Below the pieces are notes generated by a model, which made no database searches, was not told where the DNA came from, and was given only the letters and a program-made list of their open reading frames with translations. Position numbers and translations under genes: made by a program. Below are positions 20,974-34,441 of a stretch of 64,000 nucleotides of DNA, one piece after another; position 1 is the first letter of the stretch; every line of letters starts with the position of its first letter. The DNA comes from Adiantum capillus-veneris. Lineage: Eukaryota; Streptophyta; Polypodiopsida; Polypodiales; Pteridaceae. The stretch is taken from NCBI GenBank assembly GCA_014529385.2, contig CM043971.1:28971709-29035708 (forward strand), in the 5' to 3' direction.

Positions 20974-21056
20974 ACCTGTACCTGTCCCTGTCCCTGTTCC
21001 TGTAACCTGTAACCTGTAACCTGTAATCTGCAACCTGCAACCTGCAACCTGTAATC
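20974..21056 (-). repeat. Short tandem repeat in the element B leader
   Basis: CCTGTA/CCTGTC hexamers run into about eight heptamers of CCTGTAA or CCTGCAA, about 40 bp from the PBS. Element C has the same block at 63746-63828. Confidence 0.9.
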
Positions 21057-21096
21057 CCGAAGCTCGAAGCTCGAAGCAGAAGGTACTCGAAGAAGA

Positions 21097-21114
21097 TCCT
21101 CCGTGGGGGCGCCA
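21097..21114 (-). other. Primer-binding site of element B
   Basis: The minus strand reads TGGCGCCCCCACGGAGGA, six bases from the 5' LTR. I do not assign the tRNA. Confidence 0.8.
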
Positions 21115-21120
21115 AAAGAA

Positions 21121-22262
21121 TGTGAGCGGGATGAAAACACACACAGCGCCTCTATAACGACCCGACACACACTCTTGGGAAGATACACACACACACTATG
21201 GGGCACCACTCGGCTTACACAACACACCTGGCCGAGACAGGGAACACACCTCTGGAGTGAGAGGAGAGAGACTATCCACTTGCCCACTCCACACAAACAC
21301 ACACACACACACACACACCCAAAAACTCAGCTCAAAAGAGGAGAATTTCTGATGTTTAGATACAAATGAGCTTGGGCCAACACCAATGGGGCAAACAGCT
21401 CACACAATATGGGTAAAATAAGCCAGATACAATCACAAACTGGAGCAGAAACTTCGCTCATAGGAGAAACTTACACAGAAAAATAGCAGGAAAAGAGTGA
21501 GGCATTTGGCAAAATGGACAGCGCCATCGCGTCCGGAACGGCCCAAAACCCCAGTCTACAATGTCAAAGTGCTCAAATCCGACCTCGGATGAGCAGTTTA
21601 CGGCCAAAACAGGCTCCAAAATGAGCAAAAACACACCTGCGGCTGTTCCTCCTCTCTTCTCCACGTTTTTTCTGGTCTTCTCTCAGTTTTTTCAGTTCCC
21701 ACACTTAGCTTTTTTAGTTGGGCACCCTTGGCCTTTTAGATGACCTCAAACGGACCCCGAACAGGCCAAAAACTGACCTCGCAGTGCATAGTTGTCACCT
21801 TTTTGCATCATTCGCACACCTGGCACTCAGCTTTTTTTCCAATAATGCATCTCGCCACCACGTGAAGTGGCCCCAAAAAGTGGTCCTAATGATGACCTTT
21901 CTGCGTAACTCTCACAAGAAAACACCCACGTTGTGTCCGTCCTCATCCGCGTGCAAATATTGACCTCGTTCGCCCTCCTGACGCCACTAGATGCCATCTG
22001 ACGCACCTGCTGACCTCACGTCGTCGGCCCGCGGATAGCTTCCTCGAGAAGTTTTACGCGCTACCAACTCCTCCTTATTGTAGAAAAACACAATGGTACT
22101 AGTAACGATGAAAATCGATGCACTATGTACATGGTGTCCTACCTGTACACATGTGGGCCCCACGTAACCACCTGGCTCTGGAAAATGGGCAATACTTTAT
22201 TTGATGCACCATGCATGGGTATGTACATATGCGCAATCCCTTGCTCCAAAAAACTCCTGACA
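21121..22262 (-). repeat. 5' LTR of element B
   Basis: 1142 bp, partner of 13533-14674. It should contain the promoter for the gag-pol transcript, but I could not place a clear TATA box. Confidence 0.96.
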
Positions 22263-23790
22263 ACGTGGTGGACCTTGAAATGAAAATCCCCTTGCTATAT
22301 CAGACCATAGCTTGGACAAGTGGTGGACCTAGTTATAATGCCCAATATCCAAGGTGAAACACCTTAGGACCTTGCTAACTTGCTTGCCAATGTTTACATA
22401 GCCCCTCATTTCTTTAATGGAAGCAAGGTTGGACAAGTGGTGGACCTTGAAACTAAAGCCTCTTTGCTATATGAGAGCATAGGTTGGACCTAGTTGTAAT
22501 ACCCACTGCCACCTATCAACTACTATAGGACTATGCTTTCCAATGTCCAAGTATCCCTTGAGTCTTGCAAGGTTGAACACGTGGTGGACCTTGAAACGAA
22601 AATCCCCTTTCTATATCAGACCATAGCTTGGACAAGTGGTGGACCTAGTTATAATGCCCAATATCCAAGGTGAAACACCTTAGGACCTAGCTAACTTGCT
22701 TGCCAATGTTTACATAGCCCCTCATTTCTTTAATGGAAGCAAGGCTGGACAAGTGGTGGACCTTGAAACTAAAGCCTCTTTGCTATATGAGAGCATAGGT
22801 TGGACCTAGTTGTAATACCCACTGCCACCTATCAACTACTATAGGACTATGCTTTCCAATGTCCAAGTATCCCTTGAGCCTTGCAAGGTTGAACACGTGG
22901 TGGACCTTGAAACGAAAATCCCCTTTCTATATCAGAGCATAGCTTGGACAAGTGGTGGACCTAGTTATAATGCCCAATATCCAAGGTGAAATACCTTAGG
23001 ACCTTTCTACCTTGCTTGCCAATGTTTACGTAGCCCCTCATTTCTTTAATGGAAGCAAGGTTGGACAAGTGGTGGACCTTGAAACCAAAGCCTCTTTGCT
23101 ATATGAGAGCATAGGTTGGACCTAGTTGTTATACCCACTGCCACCTATCAACTACTATAGGACTATGCTTTCCAATGTCCAAGTATCCCTTGAGTCTTGC
23201 AAGGTTGAACACGTGGTGGATTATTGAAACCAAAATCCCCTTTCTATATCAGAGCATATCTTGGACAATTGGTGGACCTAGTTATAATTTTCCTCCTTTC
23301 TTTAATGGAAGAAAGGCTGGAAAAGTGGTGAATCTTGAAACCCAAACCCTTTGGCTATATATAGAGGATAGCTTGGACAAGTGGTGGGCTTAGTTGTAGT
23401 ATCCAATGTCCAAGGTCCAAGGTGAACTATGTAAAGACCTTACTTCCAAAAACAAAGTCGTACAAGTGGTTCTCCTTCAAACCAAAACGTCCTTAGTGTA
23501 TTAGAACATAGCTTGGAGAAGTCGTGGACTTAGTTGTAATGGTGAATGTCCAAAGCAAACTATTATAGGACCTTGCTTCCCAAATCAAGTTTGGACAAGT
23601 GGTGGATCTTGAAACCAAAACCCCCTTACTGTATTAGAGCATAGCTTAGATAGGTGGTGGACCTAGCTGCCATGGAAAATGTTCAATGTGAACTGCTACA
23701 GGACCTTGCTATTAAATGTCTAAGTAGAGCTAGCTTCTTTAATGGAATCAAGGTTGGGAAAGTGGTGCATCTTGAAACCAAAAGCCCTTT
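22263..23790 (+). repeat. Satellite family A, right part
   Basis: A unit of about 315 bp is seen at about 22263, 22578, 22895 and 23212, then decays. Each unit holds two or three motif copies (TTGGACAAGTGGTGGACC, or ...GGACCTAG) plus the spacer 'aatgcccaatatccaaggtgaa'. It is continuous with 12960-13532 once element B is removed. From about 23400 the units are degenerate but still carry scattered motif copies. Confidence 0.92.
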
Positions 23791-24739
23791 ATTGTATTAG
23801 AGCATAGCTTGGACAAGTGAGGGACCTAGTTTTAATGTGTGATGTCCAAAGAAAAGTATTACAAGACCTTGCTTTCCAATATTTGAATTGGTCAAGTGGT
23901 TAAAACTAAGTATAAAACTTTGACCATTTTCTTCTCGAATTGCCAAAAAGCTAGTTTTAGACACCCCTAAATGAAAATGGTTTAGGGTGGCCTTAAGCAA
24001 CGTTTTTTCAAAGACTTGAACAAAAGGGTTGCCGAAGAGTAATGAAAATTTATTATGGCTTGAAGTGTCTGAGTATGTGAAAACAAGCATAGGTTTTCCA
24101 CGAGGCAAAAGGTGACATAATAAGAACATTGGAAACTTAGGATTGACCATGTGGCCTAAACTTTGGCAAGTGAAGTGGTGGCCAAGTTTTGTGGCACAGT
24201 GTGCACTTGGTCCTATATGTGTTGACCACTTGGCTAAATCTAGGACCATAAGGCCAAACCTTTGGCACCTTAAATATAGTATGGGACATAATCTAGAACT
24301 GCTATAGTAAATTAGTAGTATAGTTAATATGTTAATATTTGTATTATATTTCAGTATATGCTAAATATAATTTATGTTCAAAATTTCACTAATGAAGAAT
24401 GTTCCCATTTAGCACTCCAGATGCGGGGTCTTAGGGCAATGCCACGATGGGGTGACAAGGCAGCGCTTCCACGTGAGGTTTGGGGGTAGTGCTCTTGATG
24501 GGGATGTGGAATATAGCGCTCTCGATGGAGGGGCTTGGGAGGCTGATTTTGGGATATTGTTTCGGGCGGGGTCAAGGGGCGGCTGTTTTAAGTGAATTCA
24601 TAGTATAGAGTTACGCATGTGTTGCATATTTTCAACCATGATTTCTTTAATTTTGGTTGTGTGAATTGGTTAATGTTTTATATTGCTTTTGTTTTTTTTA
24701 ATCCTATGATAAAACATGGACTTGTAGCATACGTGGCAT
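23791..24739. promoter_or_regulatory. Unique region between the two divergent genes of the giant element; probable promoter zone
   Basis: The satellite thins out here. There is an A+T-rich stretch (24290-24390) and a locally G-rich stretch (24415-24580) with GATGGGG/CGATGGAGGGG repeats. It lies between the minus-strand DUF7869-like gene and the plus-strand ParB-like gene. A 150-codon minus frame (24249-23797) has no recognisable domain and I do not call it. The promoter role is inference from position only. Confidence 0.3.
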
Positions 24740-25036
24740 TCTAATAAACCCTATCAAGATTAGGCACAGAGAGAGCGCACGAGCAACGCACACAGAGAAA
24801 GCAGGCGAGCAGCAAACACACAGAAAGCGCACACGGATCGCACACAGTTGGAGTATACGCGCACGTAGAGGAGCAAGCCCGGCATCGTACACAACACACA
24901 GGTGGAGCGCACAGGATTGAAAGTTCGCGCACAAGATAAAGAAACAGCAGCGTACGCAACGCTTTCCAGAAGGGCAGGATCGGGCATAGCTTCTTCTCAG
25001 GAGACATTGCACACCTCACGAATAGAGAAAAAACAG
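24740..25036 (+). other. Candidate 5' untranslated exon of the ParB-like gene
   Basis: Non-repetitive purine-rich DNA ending AAAAACAG followed by GTATTT at 25037, a possible 5' splice site. The next good acceptor on this strand (TTTTGTTTCAG) is at 34441, five bases before an ATG. If correct, the first intron is about 9.4 kb and consists almost wholly of satellite. No transcript data are available, so this is inference. Confidence 0.3.
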
Positions 25037-25049
25037 GTATTTCTCTCTC

Positions 25050-25440
25050 TCACTCACTCTCTGTCTTTCTCCATATAGAGAAGATGGTTCTCTGTAACTC
25101 TTCTTGCACACACACTCTCTCGTCAAAAGACAGAGATACGTAGTTTAAAAATTTCCCCGCACACATATACATATTCCTACACATCGTCTTCCTCTCTTCC
25201 ACATACATAACCACAGTGAAATCTGTTATTTTGTTGTCTCTCTCTTGAAAATACATGCACATATTCCCACACATCGTCTTCCTCACTTCCACATACATAA
25301 CCACAGTGAAATCTGTTATCTTGTTGTCTCTCTCTTGAAAATACGTGCACATATTCCCATACATCGTCTTCCTCTCTTCCACATACATAAACAGAATGAA
25401 ATCTGTTATCTTTCTCTCTCTCCTCTCTCTAGAAAACATG

Positions 25441-25495
<55 letters not shown>

Positions 25496-25510
25496 ATCTA
25501 TCTCTGTATC
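25050..25510 (+). repeat. Tandem 90-bp repeat and (CT)n microsatellite
   Basis: About three copies of a 90-bp unit containing 'cacatcgtcttcctc' at about 25173, 25264 and 25354, then a (CT)n run at 25441-25492. The ORFs here are low-complexity. Confidence 0.9.
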
Positions 25511-25949
25511 TTGCTATCTCTCTCTTGAAAATACATGCTCATGTATGTGTGCGTCTGTGTTATCTATGTGTATGTATGTATATTTGTGTTATTTCATTGT
25601 AATACTCATACATAATGTAGATACACAATTACACTTAATTACGATATGCACACATAGTATATATACATACATAAATATCACAAATAACTAACACATTGTA
25701 ATACTAGTAAACTTGAATGGAAGACTTACTTGCGTGATCTGTTAAAGTCGATTCTTGTAGCGAGTTCTAGATGTATGATGAGCTGATTTTCCTCTAATCC
25801 ATTTGTAGATATGATTGTAACTTCTGTTTCTCAAAAATAGTAGTGTTGTTTAGTGATACACCTAATGGACATAAATGGTTGAAACTAGGACATGTAGACC
25901 AAAAATACGTGTATTTCTTTGGATGAATATATACACTTTTTGGTGACCC
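25511..25949. other. Non-coding spacer
   Basis: A+T-rich with scattered TATGTA/TACATA words. I see no gene, and the satellite motif is absent until about 25960. Confidence 0.5.
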
Positions 25950-28900
25950 TTACCACAAGTGGTGGACCTTGAGACCAGTGGACTATAAGGACCTCCAAAC
26001 AATACCTTGTACACTCAATCCTTCTTGGTATCTAGGTTGGACAAGTGGTGGACCTTGTTCAAATTCTCTAACCACTCTCTCTAACATGGTGACATAATTT
26101 AGGTGTGATAAATTCATATCTATGCAAACTAATATCAGTTTAGGCTTGTTAATTTGAATTTGTTTGAATTTATGTACAATATAATGATTTGAGGTTTGCA
26201 TATTTGAATTTAGGTGGTATAATGATATCTTTTTGTGGTAAACTTGAATTCAAAATCAATTTCACGTGGAATATTTTAAATTTAAGTTGTAAAATTTAAA
26301 TTTTTATAAAAAATTTTGAATTTTAAAATTTGGGCGGGATATTTTAAAATTTAGGCGGGATATTTAAAATTTGGGAGGGATATTTTAAATTTAGGCAATC
26401 AGATTTTGAATTTTAAATTTAGGCGGGAAGGTTTTGAATTTATAACGAGATCTCTCTTACATAAGAGAGTATAGGTTGGACAAGTGGTGGACCTTAAAGC
26501 TATAGCATCCATGCTACTAGACATGATAGGTAGGGAATCTAGTTGAATATTGTATGTATAATATATATAGATCTAGCTTGGACAAGTGGTGGACCTTGGA
26601 GCAAAACCCCATGTAAAACATATCATGCACATTCCAAGTGGTGAGAAAAAATATCATTTAAGATATAGCCTTATAGGTTGGACAAGTGGTGGACCTTAAC
26701 ACCAAGATATTCTTAATGTAATGACATAGAGTGGAAAACTGGTGAATCTTGAGACCAAACCATGCTACTAGCGATAATAGCTTGGACAAGTGGTGGACCT
26801 TAAAAGTAATCCCCCCATCTACGAAATATCATGGGTTTAAGGTATTTTGATGGAGCCTAGCATCTTGGAGACATGGTGCAGCTTGCTTCTCTTCATGTTT
26901 CAATGGAGCCTATCTTGGACAAATGGTGGAGCATCCTTCTCTCCATGTTTCAATGGAGCCTAGCTTGGACAAGTGGTGGACCTTTGCTTCTCTCTATGAT
27001 TCGAGTGGTGGACCTTGGAACCAAACCCCCATGTAAAACCTATCATGGTCACTCCAAGTGGTGAGAAAGAATAACCTTTAAGATATAGCCTTATAGGTTG
27101 GACAAGTGGTGGACCTTAACACCCAAATATTCTTAATATAATGACATAGAGTGAAAAAGTGGTGAATCTTGAGACAAAACCACTCATGCTACTAGCGATA
27201 GTAGCTTGGACAAGTGGTGGACCTTGAACGTAAACCCCCCATGTTTCAATAGACTTAGCTTCGACAAATGGTGGAGCATCGTTCTCTCCATGTTTCAATG
27301 GAGCCAAGCTTGGACAAGCGGTGGACGTTTGTTTCTCTCTATGTTTCAATAGAGTTAGCTTGGACAAGTGGTGGACCTTGAAACCAAACCCCCATGTAAA
27401 ACCTATCATGGTCACTCCAAGTCGTGAGAAAGAATAACCTTAATGATATATCCTTATAGGTTGGACAAGTGGTGGACCTTAACACCCACATATTCTTAAT
27501 ATAATGGCATAGAGTGGAAAAGTGGTGAATCTTGAGACCAAACCACTCAGGCTACTACCAATAATAGCTTGGACAAGTGTTGGACCTTGAATGTAAACCC
27601 CTCATCTACGACATATCGTGGGTTTAATGTTTTTTGATGGAGCCTAGCATCTTGGAGACATGGTGCAGCTTGCTTCTCGTCATGTTTCAATGGAGCCTAT
27701 CTTGGACAAATGGTGGAGCATCCTTCTCTCCATGTTTCAATGGACCTTAGCTTGGACAAGTGGTGGACCTTTGCTTATCTCTCTGTTTCAATAGAGTTAG
27801 CTTGGACAAGTGGTGGACCTTGGAACCAAATCCCCATGTAAAACCTATCATGGTCACTCCAAGTGGTAAAAGAGAATAACCTTTAAGATATAGACTTATA
27901 GGTTGGACAAGTGGTGGACCTTAACACCCACATATTCTTAATATAATGACATAGAGTGGAAAAGTGGTGAATCTTGAGACAAAACCATTCATGCTACTAG
28001 CGATAATAGCTTGGACAAGTGGTGGTACTTTAATGTAAACCCCCCATGTACAAAATATCATGGGTTTAAGGTATTTCGATGAAACCTAGCATCTTGGAGA
28101 CATGGTGCATCTTGCTTCTCTTCATGTTTCAATGGAGTCTATCTTGGACAAATAGTGGAGCATCCTTCTCTCCATGTTTCAATGGACCCTAGCTTGGACA
28201 AGTGGTGGACCTTTGCTAATCTCTATGATTCAATAGAGTTAGCTTGGACAAGTGGTGGACCTTGGAACCAAACCCCCATGTAAAACCTATCATGGTCACT
28301 CCAAGTGGTGAGAAAGAATAACCTTTAAGATATAGCCTTATAGGTTGGACAAGTGGTGGACCTTAATACCCAAATATTCTTAATATAATGACATAGAGTG
28401 AAAAAGTGGTGAATCTTGAGACAAAACCACTCATGCTACTAGCGATAATAGCTTGGACAAGTGGTGGACCTTGAACGTAAACCCCCCATGTTTCAATAGA
28501 CTTAGCTTCAACAAATGGTGGAGCATCGTTCTCTCCATGTTTCAATGGAGCCTAGCTTGGACAAGTGGTCGACCTTTGTTTCTCTCTATGTTTCAATAGA
28601 GTTAGCTTGGACAAGTGGTGGAACTTGGAACCAAACCCCCATGTAAAACCTATCATGGTCACTCCAAGTGGGAAGAAAGAATAACCTTTAAGATGTAGCC
28701 TTATAGGTTGGACAAGTGGTGCCCCTTAACACCCACATATTCTTAATTAAAGTGGTGAATCTTGAGACCAAACCACTCAGGATACTAGCAATAATAGCTT
28801 AGACAAGTGGTGGACCTTGAATGTAAACCCCTCATCTACGAAATATCATGGGTTTAATGTATTTCGATGGAGCGTAGCATCTTGGAGACATGGTGCAGCT

Positions 28901-31900
28901 TGCTTCTCATCATGTTTCAATGGAGCCTATATTGGGCAAATGGTGGAGCATCCTTCTCTCCATGTTTCAATGGACCCTAGCTTGGACAAGTGGTGGACCT
29001 TTGTTTCTCTCTATGTTTCAAAAGAGTTAGCTTGGACAAGTGGTGGACCTTGGAACCAAACCCCCATGTAAAACCTATCATGGTCACTCCAAGTGGTAAG
29101 AAAGAATAACCTTTAAGATGTAGCCTTATAGGTTGGACAAGTGGTGGAACTTAGCACCCACATATTCTTAATAAAAGTGGTGAATCTTGAGACCAAACCA
29201 CTCAGGCTACTAGAAATAATAGCTTGGAAAAGTGGTGGACCTTGAATGTAAACCCCTCATCTACGAAATATCGTGGGTTTAATGTATGTCGATGGAGCCT
29301 AGCATCTTGGAGACATGGTGCAGCTTGCTTCTCGTCATGTTTCAATGGAGCCTATCTTGAACAATTGGTGGACCATCCTTCTCTCCATGTTTCAATGGAG
29401 CCTAGCTTGGACAAGTGGTGGACCTTTGTTTCTCTCTATGTTTCAATAGAGTTAGCTTGGACAAGTGGTGGACCTTGGAACCAAACCCCCATGTAAAACC
29501 TATCATGGTCACTCCAAGTGGTAAGAAAGAATAACCTTTAAGATGTAGCCTTATAGGATGGGAAAGTGGTGGACCTTAACACCCACATATTCTTAATATA
29601 ATGACATAGAGTGGAAAAGTGGTGAATCTTGAGACCAAACCACTCAGGCTACTACCAATAATAGCTTGGACAAGTGTTGGACCTTGAATGTAAACCCCTC
29701 ATCTACGACATATCGTGAGTTTAATGTTTTTTAATGGAGCCTAGCATCTTGGAGACATGGTGCAGCTTGCTTCTCGTCATGTTTCAATGGAGCCTATCTT
29801 GGACAAATGGTGGAGCATCCTTCTCTCCATGTTTGAATGGAGCTTAGCTTGGACAAGTGGTGGACCTTTGCTTCTGTCTCTGTTTCAATAGAGTTAGCTT
29901 GGACAAGTGGTGGAGCTTGGAACCAAACCCCCATGTAAAACCTATCATGGTTACTCCAAGTGGTAAGAAAGAATAACCTTTAAGATATAGACTTATAGGT
30001 TGGACAAGTGGTGGACCTTAACACCGACATATTCTTAATATAATGATATAGAGTGGAAAAGTGGTGAATCTTGAGACAAAGCCACTCTTGCTACTAGCGA
30101 TAATAGCTTGGACAACTATCGGTCCTTGAATGTAAACCCCCCATGTACAAAATATCATGGGTTTAAGGTATTTCGATGAAGCCTAGCATCTTGGAGACAT
30201 GGTGCAGCTTGCTTCTCTTCATTTTTTGATGGAGCCTATCTTGGACAAATGGTGGAGCATCCTTCTCTCCATGTTTCAATGGACCCTAGCTTGGACAAGT
30301 GGTAGACCTTTGCTTCTCTCTATGATTCAATAGAGTTTGCTTGGACAAGTGGTGAACCTTGGAACTCAAATCCCCATGTAAAACCTATCATGGTCACTCC
30401 AAGTGGTGAGAAAGAATAACCTTTAAAATATAGCCTTATAGGTTGTACAAGTGGTGGACCTTAACACCCAAATATTCTTAATATAATGACATAGAGTGGA
30501 AAAGTGGTGAATCTTGAGACAAAACCACTCATGCTACTAGCGATAATAACTTGGACAAGTGGTGGAACTTGAACGTAAACCCCCCCATGTTTCAATAGAC
30601 TTAGCTTCGACAAATGGTGGAGCATCGTTCTCTCCATCTTTCAATGGAGCCTAGCTTGGACAAGTAGTGGACCTTTGTTTCTCTCTAGGTTTCAATAGAG
30701 TTAGCTTGGACAAGTGGTGGACCTTGGAACCAAACCCCCATGTAAAACCTATCATGTTCACTCCAATGGGTGAGAAAGAATAACCTTAATGATATCTCCT
30801 TATAGGTTGGACAAGTGGTGGACCTTAACACCCAGATATTCTTAATATAATGGCATAGAGTGGAAAAGTGGTGAATCTTGAAAGCAAACTACTCATGCTA
30901 CTAGCGATAATAGGTTGGACAAGTGGTGGACCTTGAATGTAAACCCCCCATCTATGAAATATCGTGGGTTTAAGGTATTTAGATGGAGCCTAGCATCTTG
31001 GAGACATGGTGCACCTTGCTTCTTTTCATGTTTCAATTGAGTCTATCTTGGACAAATGGTGGAGCATCCTTCTCTCCATGTTTCAATGGACCCTAGCTTG
31101 CACAAGTGGTGGACCTTTGCTTCTCTCTATGTTTCAATAGAGTTAGCTTGGACAAGTGGTGGACCTTGGAACCAAACCCCAATGTAAAACCTATCATGGT
31201 CACTCCAAGTCGTGAGAAAGAATTACCTTTAAGATATAGCCTTATAGGTTGATCAAGTGGTGGACCTTAACACCCAGATATTCTTAATATAATGACATAG
31301 AGTGATAAAGTGGTGAATCTTCAGACAAAACAACTCATGCTACTAGCGGTAATAGCTTGGACAAGTGGTGGACCTTTGCTTCTCTCTATAATTCAATAGA
31401 GTTAGCTTGGACAAGTGGTGGAACTTGAAACCAAACCCCCATGTAAAACCTATCATGGTCACTCCAAGTGGTAAGAAAGAATAACCTTTAAGATGTAGCC
31501 TTATAGGTTGTACAAGTGTTGGACCTTAACACACACATATTCTTAATATAATGACATAGAGTGGAAAAGTGGTGAATCTTGAGACCAAACCACTCAGGCT
31601 ACTACCAATAATAGCTTAGACAAGTGTTGGACCTTGAATGTAAACCCCTCATCTACGACATATCATGGGTTTAATGTTTTTCGATGGAGCCTAGCATCTT
31701 GGAGACATGGTGCAACAACTTGCTTCTCGTCATGTTTCAATGGAGCCTATCTTGGACAAATGGTGGAGCATCCTTCTCTCCATGTTTCAATGGAGCCTAG
31801 CTTGGACAAGTGGTGGACCTTTGTTTCTCTCTCTCTTTCAATAGAGTTAGCTTGGACAAGTGGTGGAGCTTGGAACCAAACACCCATATAAAACCTATCA

Positions 31901-34400
31901 TGGTCACTCCAAGTGGTAAGAAAGAATAACCTTTAAGATATAGATTTATAGGTTGGACAAGTGGTGGACCTTGAATGTAAACCCCCCATCTACGAAATAT
32001 GGTGGGTTTAAGGTATTTAGATGGACCCTAGCATCTTGGAGACATGGTGCACCTTGCTTCTCTTCATGTTTCAATGGAGCCTATCTTGGACAAATGGTGG
32101 AGTATCCTTCTCTCCATGTTTCAATGGACCCTAGCTTGGACAAATGGTGGACCTTTGCTTCTCTCTATGTTTCAATAGAGTTAGCTTGGACAAGTGGTGG
32201 ACCTTGGAACCAAACCCCAATGTAAAAACTATCATGGTCACTCCAAGTCGTGAGAAAGAATAACCTTTAAGATATAGTCTTATAGGTTGGACAAGTGGTG
32301 GACCTTAACACCCAAATATTCTTAACATAATGACATAGAGTGAAAAAGAGGTGAATCTTGAGACAAAACCACTCATGCTACTAGCGGTAATAGCTTTGAA
32401 AAGGGGTGGACCTTGAACGTAAACCCCCCATGTTTCAATAGAGTTAGCTTCGAGGAATGGTGGAGCATCCTTCGCTCCATGTTTCAATGGATCCTAGCTT
32501 GGACAAGTGGTGGACCTTTGCTTCTCTGTATGATTCACTACAGTTAGCGTGGACAAGTGGTGGACCTTAACACCCACATATTCTTAATATAATGACATAG
32601 AGTGGAAAAGTGGTGAATCTTGAGACAAAACCACTCATTCTACTAGCGATAATAGCTTGGACAAGTGGTGGCCCTTGAATGTAAACCCCCCATGTACAAA
32701 ATATCCTGGGTTTAAGGTATTTCGATGAAGCCTAGAATCTTGGAGACATGGTGCAGCTTGCTTCTCTTCATGTTTTGATGGAGCCTATCTTCCACCAATG
32801 GGGGATCATCCTTCTTTAAATGTCTCAATGGAGCCTAGCTTGGACAAGTGGTGGACCTTTGCTTCTCTCTATGTTTCCATAGAGTTAGCTTGGACAAGTG
32901 GTGGACCTTGGAACCAAACCCCCATGTAAAACATATCATGGTCATTCCAAGTGGTGAGAAATAATACCCTTTAAGATCTAGCCTTATAGGTTGGACAAGT
33001 GGTCGACCTTAAAACCTAGATCTTCTTAATATAATGACATAGAGTGGAAAAGTGGTGAATCTTGAGACCAAACCACTCATGCTACTAAGGATAATAGGTT
33101 GGACAAGTGGTGGACCTTGAATGTATACCCCCCATGTACGAAATATCATGGGTTTAAGGTATTTCAATGGAGCCTAGCATCTGGGAGACATGGTGCAGCT
33201 TGCTTCTCTTCATGTTTCAATGGAGCCTATCTTTGACAAATGGTGGAGCATCCTTCTCTCCATGTTTCAATGGAGCCTAGCTTGGACAAGTGGTGGACGT
33301 TTTCTTCTCTCTATGTTTCAATAGATTTAGCTTGGACAAGTGGTGGGCCTTGTAACCAAACTCCCATGTAAAACCTATCATGGTAACTCCAAGTGGTGAG
33401 AAAGAATAAAGTTTAAGATATAGCCTTATAGGTTGGACAAGTGGTGGACTTTAGCACCCAGATATTCTTAATATAATGACATAGAGTGGAAAAGTGGTGA
33501 ATCTTGAGACCAAACCACTCATGCTACTAGAGATAATAGGTTGGACAAGTGGTGGACCTTGAATGTAAACCCCCCATGTACGAAATATCATGGGTTTAAG
33601 ATATTTCAATGGAGCCTAGCATTTTGGAGACATGGTGCAGCTTGCCTCTCTTCATGTTTCAATCGAACCTGGCTTGGACAAATGGTGGACCATATTTCTC
33701 TCCATGTTTCAATGGAGCCTAGCTTGGACAAGTGGTGGACCTTTGATTCTCTCTATGCTTCAATAGAGTTAGCTTGGACAAGTGGTGGACCTTGGAACCA
33801 GACCCCTATGTAAAACCTATCATGTGCATTCCAAGTGGTGGTAAATAATACCATTTTAGATATAGCCTTATAGGTTGGAGAAGTGGTGGACCTTAACACC
33901 CAGATCTTCTTAATATAATGACATAGAGTGGAAAAGTGGGGAATCTTGAGACCAAACCACTCATGCTACTAGGGAGAATAGGTTGGACAAGTGGTGGACC
34001 TTGAATTTAAACCCCACATATACAAAATATCATGGGTTTAAGGTATTTCAATGGAGCCTAGCATCTCGAAGACATGGTGCATATTGCTTCTCTTCATGTT
34101 TCAATGGAGCCTATTTTCGACAAATGGTGGAGCATCCTTCTCTCCATGTTTCAATGGACCCTAGATTGGATAAGTGGTGGAACTTTGCTTCTCTCTATGT
34201 TTCAATATAGTTAGCCTATATTAGACAGTTAGTAGACCTCGAATCTCTCCATGTTGTCTAGAGCTGAGCTTGGACAAGTGGTGGACCTTACTTCTCCCTT
34301 CCCTAGTTTACTAGCTTAAAAGATTACTATGTATACTTGCTTAGATCTAGCTTGAACAAGTGGTGGACCTTGTATTCACACAAACTTAATTCATTACAAA
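25950..34400 (+). repeat. Satellite family B: iteron-like array with about 440-bp higher-order unit
   Basis: The motif TTGGACAAGTGGTGGACC recurs every 60-130 bp, always in the plus orientation. From about 26800 it is organised in a higher-order unit of about 440 bp. The landmark 'atcttggagacatggtgca' and its close variants appear about 14 times, the last near 34063. Several units are shortened to about 350 bp. Each unit contains about five motif variants (…AAATGGTGGAGC, …AAGTGGTGGACC, …AAAGTGGTGAATC). The 60-90-codon ORFs that recur here are products of the repeat, not genes. Confidence 0.95.
26260..26440 (+). repeat. A+T-rich block with repeated GGCGGGA words
   Basis: About 180 bp of AAATTT-type DNA with three GGCGGGA words and one GGAGGGA, spaced about 20-60 bp apart. 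It is embedded in the satellite array. Confidence 0.75.
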
Positions 34401-34441
34401 AAACTATATGCTAAAATAACATTTGGTTTTTTTTGTTTCAG

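Larger units (their letters stand above)
13533..22262 (-). mobile_element. Element B: intact-looking Ty3/gypsy Tat-lineage LTR retrotransposon, 8730 bp
   Basis: Two 1142-bp LTRs (13533-14674 and 21121-22262) with TGTGAGCG...CTCCTGACA ends and about five differences, near 99.5% identity. It has a PBS beside the right LTR, a purine-rich tract beside the left LTR and one unbroken gag-pol frame. It interrupts satellite family A. The flanks share ACGT (13529-13532 and 22263-22266), a four-base target duplication when compared with intact satellite units that read GAACACGTGGTGG. It is the most recent-looking full element in the window. Confidence 0.96.

Noticed and set aside
23797-24249. 150-codon minus-strand ORF
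   Set aside because: No motif, no relation to neighbours, and partly degenerate satellite. Chance is likely.
24704-25019. Overlapping Cys-rich minus-strand ORFs
   Set aside because: Three overlapping frames in one low-complexity purine-rich stretch; no frame shows a domain.
28817-34210. Repeated ORFs of 75-90 codons (for example MNVNPSSTKYHGFNV...) in the satellite
   Set aside because: They follow the 440-bp repeat unit exactly, start and stop at repeat positions, and have no recognisable domain. The repeat explains them.
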